From the NCBI GenBank assembly GCA_003991915.1, contig RQTK01000024.1, forward strand, positions 519,762-583,761: a stretch of 64,000 bases of DNA, in the 5' to 3' direction. The position numbers and the translations under genes were made by a program. This document shows positions 39,053 through 64,000 of the stretch, in pieces (positions within the stretch are counted from its first letter, which is position 1; the number at the start of each line of letters is the position of its first letter). The notes beneath the pieces are model-generated. The model was given only the letters and a program-made list of their open reading frames with translations, was not told the DNA's origin and did no database searches. Source of the DNA: Elysia chlorotica (lineage: Eukaryota > Mollusca > Gastropoda > Plakobranchidae).

Positions 39053-39740
39053 AAAGTACTGAACCTAGTGGGTTGCTTTTTTTGTTTTTTTTTTCTTAAC
39101 CTATGATACTGTCTTTTATAACGTTACACGCTTGGCTTGGTTGCGCGTATAATAACTATAGTTCTAGGAACATTGTCGCAAGTGCGTACGGTAAACTGCC
39201 GGCGTTTCGCTCTTAAGAAATATCAACACCCGCAATCAATCACTTATTGAAAAGGTGGTGAAATCTGCTGAAAGGCCCGCTGATCATTAAAACTCCTTTA
39301 CAGGCCGCAATATTGATACAGGGATTTAGCTTTCTATACACACGTAGGCTGAAGATTTCGAAAATGAAGCAATATAGTATATTTTGTATAGTTTAGTGCT
39401 CCATTGTCATGTGGAAAAAAAGAAGCAGGAATAAGATAATATTATATACATTTTGTTTTATTCCGTGAAAGCTGGACGCATGGACTCGTGGATTTGGTCA
39501 CTTACAAAACTACTTAACTGTAATTGAATTTTCAATCTTAGATCCAAGCACAGGTACGTTTGCTTAAAAGGACGCGCAACTTTTGTGATATGAAATTAAT
39601 TCTTTATCTTTCCAATAAAAAAAGAAGGGCGATGCAGTTTTTCGCGCGACTATTGTGTCAACATATCATGGAACTCTCTGATACCGTCCCACATCTCCAG
39701 CACTCTGAATATACCGACTTTTAAGAAGCGACGCTATTTG

Positions 39741-39820
39741 CGTCACGTGATTTTAGTATCCTCGAGGCGTTTTGCATCACGTGATCTATTCAGCCTCTCA
39801 GATAATTAATCATGTGACAT
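39741..39820. promoter_or_regulatory. E-box/M-box cluster in duplication copy 2
   Basis: TCACGTGA at 39743-39750 and 39777-39784, with the 34-bp spacing kept, plus TCATGTGA at 39810-39817, a classical M-box form. The surrounding sequence has drifted more than the octamers. Confidence 0.45.
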
Positions 39821-40650
39821 CTAAATCAACAACATGGTTAAACTTTTATTAATTGGAAGAATTCAGAAGGCCTTGGAAACATTAAATCGATTTTGCCTCC
39901 TGGATGCAGAATCACACATTTTTAACATAGTGGTTGTAATCAACTGCGACCCAAGGCGTAAACTTTTCAAATTAAAGCCCCGACCCACATTAAAATTAAC
40001 AAACTGTATACAATGTAACTCGTAGCTCGAAAAATCACCCGGACCATCAAAAGGTGAACCGAACGGTATTGAAACTGTCTTAAGTGACTTCGATGGGGTC
40101 GGGCAACAGTAGCGCCTTCTCATGCTCTTGTTAGCATACTGTTAAGTAAACACGTTAACGGATTAATAACCCCTGTTAGTGCAGAGTTGTAACTTGTCTC
40201 GCCGTTCAGTCGCCTCCCGCAAACTTCTGCATTAGTATGGCGAGTAAACGGCAGCATTAGCACCAGCAGGCAAAAAAACCCCTTGGTTTGTGGTTAGTTT
40301 GTATATGGTCGGGTGAGGATGTGGTAGGAGGGAACACTTAGAATAAACCAATTAAGAGCTTTCGACATGTGTGCTATGTAACCTGCGTCAGGCAGATAAC
40401 TGAATTGTTTCGGAATCCAATCTTGAATGTTCAACCTTTATAATTATATAGAGCAGCAATTAAAGTAAGGTTATGCTCAAGTCAAGGTGAAAGATAATTC
40501 ATTGGCCGAAGTTTAGGCCTTACCAGTTGAGACATTAATTTTCTTTTGGAAAAAAGAACAAGGACTCTTTTTGGGAATAAAATAGATCGTTTCCACTTGA
40601 CTTACTACAATTCATATATGTGTGCCTTTCAACATGATATAATATAATTA

Positions 40651-40900
40651 AAGGGTACAATGGGAGAACAGCTGATGTCACATTTTTGCAATATTTTTAT
40701 TAATGAAAAAAAAATATATTGGGATAATTGGGATACACTTCAACTGATATTTTTTCTTACCACCAAAGGACATACTTTTATATTATATTAAAAAAAATCA
40801 CACTTATTAGTAACAAATATACAGAACTTTTCAAATCTAAATCTTTCATTCTCTCAAAAGTGTCAAAACGTGACATCAGCCGTTTTCCCCTTGTACCCTT
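40651..40900. mobile_element. MITE-like element with about 37-bp terminal inverted repeats
   Basis: The left terminus AAGGGTACAATGGGAGAAC plus AGCTGATGTCACATTTT is matched in inverted orientation by the right terminus ending ACGTGACATCAGCCGTTTTC plus CCCTTGTACCCTT. There are only a few mismatches over about 37 bp. The 250-bp length and lack of coding suit a non-autonomous DNA transposon. No clear target-site duplication could be seen, so the superfamily is open. Confidence 0.6.
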
Positions 40901-42058
40901 CATATATTTATATATATAATTATGATCTATTATAATTATTATTATCATAATGTCCTTATATATATATATATATAAGATAAGTAACCATACTGAACCTAGT
41001 GGGTTGCTTTTTTTGTTTTTTTTTCTTAACCTATGATACTGTCTTTTATAACGTTACACGCTTGGCTTGGTTGCGCGTATAATAACTATAGTTCTAGGAA
41101 CATTGTCGCAAGTGCGTACGGTAAACTGCCGGCGTTTCGCTCTTAAGAAATATCAACACCCGCAATCAATCACTTATTGAAAAGGTGGTGAAATCTGCTG
41201 AAAGGCCCGCTGATCATTAAAACTCCTTTACAGGCCGCAATATTGATACAGGGATTTAGCTTTCTATACCTCGGCCTCCAGGGGTATTCACACATTTTGA
41301 TGTTTGCAAAATAAGGGGATTACATTTATTTGCTGTTGATTCTACTAGGACTTAACTTTTACATGCTAACATCGTAGCTGGATTAGTAAAGATGGGTTTA
41401 TTATTTACTGGTGTTTAATGTACAGCTGTTGTTGTTTTTTTAAGCAGGAAAACGAAACATTGCAAAGAAATGTTCCGCCCTTCTTTTAAAATTTGATTCT
41501 CCAATGTTTGAGTCATTTTTCTTTGGTAATGTTATAATTATATTACCTTCTAACCAATAAAGCTTTGACCTAAGGAGTATGGTAAATTTTACTTTTACGA
41601 ACCGGCCCAAAATAAGTTATTTTCGAATTGTTTTAAATCCACAGTATATTTTTTACATTATTATGTTGGTATAAGATTTCTCTTCTCTTTGTTGTCTCGG
41701 TATACTGAAAACCTGAACTGTCTTCGAAATTCAATAAAAGCTGACACAAGGCGCCAAGGACTGACCTCTTGGGCCTAGCAAACCTGTCTTATCGCTCTTC
41801 AGCTCTGTCGCGGTTCGGGAATAAATCTATTACATTTTTATTGTTGGACGCAGGCCTTACCTTAAAGATGCCTCGCTGATCATTTCTGCCTACCCCACCA
41901 TTGTTTTCCTGACATTATTCCTCACATACCCCCCTCATATCATCACACCCGCTCTTTCCTTCTACTGATTTTCTTCCATTGTTTTGTTCTCGTGCATGTC
42001 TCTGAGAGAGAAGTTAACTGTCTGTCTCTGTCTCTTCCTCGCTGTATCCTTCACTCTC

Positions 42059-42059
<1 letters not shown>

Positions 42060-42107
<48 letters not shown>

Positions 42108-42211
42108 GTCTCCTTTGCCTCCCCCCTCTGCCTGTCTGTCTGTCTGTCTGTCTGACTCTCTTTCTCTCTCACATACACACACACTCTCTCTCTATCTATC
42201 TATGTATCTCC

Positions 42212-42267
<56 letters not shown>
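42060..42267. repeat. Compound microsatellite (CT)n-(CTGT)n-(CTAT)n
   Basis: CT run at 42060-42102, CTGT units at 42132-42152, and about 13 CTAT units at 42213-42267. Confidence 0.95.
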
Positions 42268-43079
42268 CTCGTATTTAATAAATTTCGTGTCTATACCGTA
42301 ACAGCGGAGGTGGGTTTTTTTTCGTTTTTTCAAACACTTAAATGGCTACGCGGACAGTATGAAATGGTGCGTGGAACATGAACACTAATTAAATGTATAG
42401 TTCCTGAACCTGCTTCAAGTGTTGTCTATTTAATCAGAACCTTAAGCGTTGCAAATGTTCTCAGCTAATGCTTAGTTCCTTTTCATCGGCGAAGGGACAT
42501 TTACTATTTGAGTAGAACAAGGAGAAATGAGATTTATTGTGTTTGAGTTCAAGGCTATCGGATATGTCTATCTTTTGAAGAAGAAGAAGTTAAACCTGTA
42601 ATTCAGGCTGTTACAAACTTATACGCGGAATTATCTCACGCCAGTGGTAATAAACATACGACACGAGAAAGAAAGCATATGCTAAACAATGTACATTATC
42701 TGGAACCACTAATCAATATTGTCTGCCCTCCACACGAATGTGTATTATTTCACTTGGCTGTGTTTATGGTTTCCGATATATACCAATAGGCAATCGTCGA
42801 AGATTATCAGCACCAATCTCACCTAGATAAGGGGTGCCAGATTTCCCGCGGTGACACATCCAATATTGCTAATCCATTGTTGTCGCCGTTATTCCGTGCC
42901 ATTTTCATGCGCACTTGTCGCCTTGAACCAATCTCTTCATTGAGGCGTACGTTTTATTGCCGAGTGCCGACTCATGATAAAGGTTAATGGTGCCTTGAAT
43001 TTAGGATACATGCAGTGTATGTCTAGAACAAACCATTTTAAATTTCAATACATGTATGTAGTATTTTCAAACCAGGAAC

Positions 43080-43334
43080 TCCCCCCTCTCCCTCTCTCTC
43101 TCTCTATCCCCCCCCCCCCCCCCCCTCTCCCTCCTCTCTCTTTTTTTTTTTCTATCTCTATCTATCGTCCCCCACCCTCTCTCTCCCTTTCTCTAACTCT
43201 CCGTCCTCTTTCATATATATCTACCCATTTATTTGATATATCTATCTTATCGCCCCATCCATGTAAACTATGTCTCTTTTGCTCTTTCTCTTTTTCGCTT
43301 TCTTTCCTTCTACTTATTTTATATTCCTCGCTAT

Positions 43335-43382
<48 letters not shown>

Positions 43383-43450
43383 AATCTGTTTCGATGTTTC
43401 TTTCCTCCCTACTTACTGTCTCTATCCTTTTCTTTTTCCCTCTTTTAAAC
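43080..43450. repeat. Pyrimidine-rich low complexity with (CT)n
   Basis: Includes an 18-C run near 43110, a T run at 43140 and a CT repeat at 43337-43380. Leu/Ser/Pro reading frames here are artefacts. Confidence 0.93.
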
Positions 43451-44444
43451 TGTCTGCATTTGCAAAACAAGAACCGTCCTTTTGAATGGTACACCTTTCT
43501 GCCTTTAACTTTTGCCTTGACAACCCTAATTATGTCTCTCTTTTGATCACAGTTTGTATAATCATTTCTGCTCAGTTTGTAGGTCTATTTTACACGCTTG
43601 ATTTCTTCTTTTCGATCCGTTTTCAATGCTACATCGCAAATCATAAATTACATAAACAGTGATAACAATTGTGCGCAGTATGATTTTTCATATCGCTAAC
43701 TTTATTAATGCTAGTTCGGAAAAAGAAATTAAGGTTGTATTGTTGGATAGCGTTTTTTAACTTTAAGGCTAGAAAGATATAATAAACTCAGATGACAAAA
43801 ACCTTAGAAAAAGGTTGCATAAAGGCTATAAAGATATCATAAACTCAGATGACAATAGCCCTAGAAAAAATTCGCGAAGGTTATATTTCAATGGTACCAT
43901 ACATTTATGGTGATTTCATTGACAAAGGAAGTGCGTTTCGTTATACGAAAATTTCATTGTCTACAAAATAATAAATCGTTATGTGTACTGACACTTGAGG
44001 CGTGCATTGTGACTTTTGGTGTTTAAATTTCCTAAATATCGAATTAGAAGTAGAGACTTACTTGAATCATTGGTGCATTGTTGTGACATACATGAGGAGA
44101 TTTTTTTTAAATTTCGAATGACGAGAGTGAAATAATCATCACTTTATTTAACAGATAAAATGGCTTTCGTTAGAACCCAATTTTGCCTACCAAAATCTTA
44201 AAGTGAGACTTGCCTAGTTAAACTTTAAGGCGGACATTGTGACTGTATGGTGTGCCTGCCTTACTTTCGAAATACATTTATCAACTAAGAATAAGAAGCA
44301 GAACTATTCTTGTGCTATTGAAGCCTTGCTGTACTAAGAACAGGCCCAGTATGTTAATCTTTTCGAGGAGCCACGTTGATGTGTTGAAGAATAACAACTT
44401 ATGGAAGTTTTCAGCAGCACAAACAAGACAATCATGTTAATATA

Positions 44445-44495
44445 ATGGCAGATGCACTTGGATATGGTGAGGACAGGCTAAAGATGGGGGGATAA
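44445..44495 (+). CDS. Upstream ORF (16 codons) or 5' micro-exon of the DUF4485 gene
   Basis: MADALGYGEDRLKMGG then TAA, in the same frame as the main start at 44547. An internal GTGAGG donor (44467) and a CAACTTAG acceptor (ending 44511) bound 45 nt. Removing them would fuse MADALGY to ASLAATVKNNPVMSIW without a stop. Forty-five nt is very short for an intron, so a regulatory uORF is the simpler reading. Confidence 0.35.
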   Translation: MADALGYGEDRLKMGG

Positions 44496-44546
44496 CGCCC
44501 AGACAACTTAGCAAGTCTGGCAGCAACAGTCAAGAACAATCCAGTC

Positions 44547-62021
<17,475 letters not shown>

Positions 62022-62439
62022 TGGATTTAGCAGATGTTAAAGACAGAGATACATATTCAGGATGATAGATAAATTCAAACTTCAGATGTTTGTAAATTGT
62101 ACGCTTATAAGATAAAAGGATTCATTAATTCTAAGTTTGACTTTTTAAGGCCGTGAAGATCTATCTAACTGTCTCAAAATGTCAATTAAAAACACTTTCC
62201 AACTGGAAATCTTGGATTAGCTGTAACTCAGAATTGAATTATTTTAAAAGTTCCTATAGACAAAGATACACTCAGGTGTTAGGCAACTTAAAAATCCAAA
62301 TGTTTGATATTAAATTTTTTAGTTTATTGGATTTGTGGTTTGGGGTTTCTAAATCTGACAAGCTAAAACTAAAGAATTATTTCATTTTTGCGCAATTTTA
62401 AAACAAAATATTGATTACCTAACAGTAAATGAACCCTTA

Positions 62440-62445
62440 AATAAA
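62440..62445 (+). terminator. Polyadenylation signal candidate for the short form
   Basis: AATAAA 420 bp downstream of the TAG at 62021. AT-rich context makes chance occurrence likely. Confidence 0.3.
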
Positions 62446-62589
62446 AGATTGTGGCATCTGTTTCTGCATAAAATATTTTGGTCTATAATTTTTTTCACTA
62501 GAAAAACGCTTAATGTAAATGTATAGAGCAAACAGGTTTTTATTAAAAACACATGAAGGGAATGAAACACTGCCTTTTCATTGGTTCAG

Positions 62590-62630
62590 ATGTGAGGGCC
62601 CCCAAACCCTCAGAGGAACATCACAGGGAT
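62590..62630 (+). CDS. Candidate alternative exon 8 of the DUF4485 gene
   Basis: TTGGTTCAG acceptor and GAT/GTAAGT donor bound 41 nt reading DVRAPKPSEEHHRD, exactly in phase with the internal donor at 62001. A further open stretch IAHKQSSRTACWQM follows a TTTTAG acceptor at 63791. If used, the gene continues beyond 64000, as expected for a CEP112-length protein. Confidence 0.45.
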
Positions 62631-64000
62631 GTAAGTTGGAAGATAATTTTCTTTATAGTGAATAAGATGCTTCATTCTATCTTACATATAAATAGACAAT
62701 AATATAGACTAAAATTGCAAATATTGCAATAATTATATTGTTGTTTTGGGGGGGTTCTTAGCTTTCCCAAGTTTTATCATTCTATTCATATAGCCTAACA
62801 TCATGTCTGTAGTTTTCTAACCTTTTGCTTTGTTGGGATTATTTGGTTTTGTTTTCTACATTAAAAAAAGCATAATTTTGTAATACCTTAGCTACTTTTA
62901 TTAAAAAAATTTTCAGGAAACTTACCTGATGAATTATATTCTTAATGTTTTAGGAGTTTTAGTCATGGAACTAGAATAGTATAGATTATCATTCTTAATA
63001 TCAACCTTATAAATGGTTTAAAGCAAATTGTGCTTTTTTCTCACTTTCTATTCAAACAGTTCACATGACATTTCCTGTCAAATAAATGCTTCACTGGATT
63101 CCTACTGTATTTCTTTTAAAGAAATGTTATTGTTTTCATAATTTTTTTTTTTACATGTGAACATCTATGACATCAGTAATTTTTTTTTAATGGCTCATCA
63201 AACTTGGATGCTTGTTGTGTATTTTATTTAGAATTTTAAAAAACCTATGAAGTAGAGCATTGTTATATCTTCTTTTTTTTTCTGTGCCATTTTTTATATC
63301 ATGCTGCACCATATATTTTATGCTGTTTTTGCACCAAACCTTAGAAGAAATTAATCAAACATATCTTTACCAGTTGTAATACACTTAATTGCTTGAAACA
63401 ATTGTCTTGTTTCAGAGAGGTATAAAAAGATGTTAGATTTCATGTGACTGTGGCATCAAAGTAGCATTGTGTTGCATTGTATTACATTAAATTCAGGGAA
63501 AATGCTGCAAAAGTTGTCCATTAATAAAGAAGCTATCATCGTCTTGGATTTGATATTATAACATTAATTTCATAATATAAATTTTTTTAGTAAAACACTT
63601 TTTTCAATTTTCAAATTCTCAACATTGTTGAGACAATAGCATTCTAAGACAGAAGGAACTTAATACAAAAATGTTATCGGCTGATGCTATTTGAAGCAAC
63701 TTAAAGCTTGTTAGTGTATGTGTAGGGAATGGGATTTCACCAGAGTTATTTAACGTAATGATAAGTCTTAAACTCATCTAAAACTTTTAGATCGCCCACA
63801 AGCAATCAAGCAGAACAGCCTGCTGGCAAATGAGTAATGCTAAATAATGCGACAATTCTTGTCTTTATAAGGGAACATAGAAGGCGCAAACAGAAAAATA
63901 TTTTCTACAAAATTACACTATAAAGTTCCTGCTTATTGACCATGACTCAATTGTTCCTAAACAGTGGAATAACTTTTCTTAAATCACATTTCCTATATGA
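62631..64000. other. Right-hand end, AT-rich
   Basis: No certain gene. Holds the candidate exon after the acceptor at 63790. Otherwise AT-rich sequence with T runs. Confidence 0.45.

Larger units (their letters stand above)
37567..41268. repeat. Large direct tandem duplication, two copies of about 1.8-1.9 kb
   Basis: Copy 1 (37567-39343) and copy 2 (39345-41268) both start near AGGCTGAAGATTTCGAAAATG and end GGGATTTAGCTTTCTATAC. They are nearly identical over long stretches, differing by point changes and by about 190 bp extra in copy 2 around 40770-40990. An 86-codon minus frame is open in both copies (38358-38098, 40123-39863), but most of its differences change the amino acid, so it does not look protein-coding. 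Confidence 0.93.
41269..44444. other. Intergenic region 5' of the DUF4485 gene
   Basis: Pyrimidine-rich microsatellites dominate 42040-42270 and 43080-43450. A 60-bp duplication (about 43775-43870) repeats ATCATAAACTCAGATGACAA-like sequence. The promoter and 5' UTR of the next gene should lie at the right end, but no start site can be placed. Confidence 0.5.

Overview
The window is eukaryotic nuclear DNA: AT-rich, intron-dense, full of microsatellites (CT, ATC, TTG, CTAT), with fragments of invertebrate-type non-LTR retrotransposons, tRNA-derived SINE-like copies and a hammerhead ribozyme. The mix of metazoan genes and repeats suggests a lophotrochozoan, most likely a mollusc. The species call is inference; no rRNA, tRNA or mitochondrial marker is present.

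Left arm (1-19109, minus strand): the 5' part of a ZZEF1 orthologue (zinc finger ZZ-type and EF-hand domain protein 1). I could join 26 exons by eye with consistent splice phases, from the MGN start codon at 19109 to a partial exon cut by the window edge. They encode about 837 residues: an acidic N-terminus with a myristoylation-type start, an EF-hand, the DOC/APC10-like domain and the region after it. Introns carry a 5'-truncated LINE (15.1-17.1 kb), an internally deleted LINE remnant (11.25-11.67 kb) and small local duplications.

Middle (19110-44444): about 25 kb without a recognisable conserved gene. It holds a candidate divergent first exon at 21.2 kb, SINE-like copies at 28.1 and 32.8 kb, a 26-bp minisatellite at 29.45 kb, a complete type I hammerhead ribozyme motif at 34.09-34.14 kb (minus strand), a GC-rich block at 37.0-37.3 kb, and a direct tandem duplication (37.57-41.27 kb, unit about 1.8 kb). 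Each duplicated unit carries spaced TCACGTGA E-boxes and a small inverted-repeat element.

Right arm (44445-62021 or beyond, plus strand): a gene with a giant first coding exon (about 5.3 kb, low-complexity Ser/Thr/Asn-rich protein with a PP1-type KVTF motif). It reads into a DUF4485 domain of the kind found at the N-terminus of CEP112, split over four exons. The first exon needs three reading-frame changes (near 46.48, 46.66 and 48.94 kb), which are either assembly indels or real lesions. The second exon carries an in-frame 24-bp tandem duplication inside the domain. The 3' end is ambiguous: a stop at 62021, or splicing to further exons.

The two genes face away from each other and nothing in the sequence links their functions. 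The most unusual element is the hammerhead ribozyme, the signature of retrozymes and Penelope-like elements.
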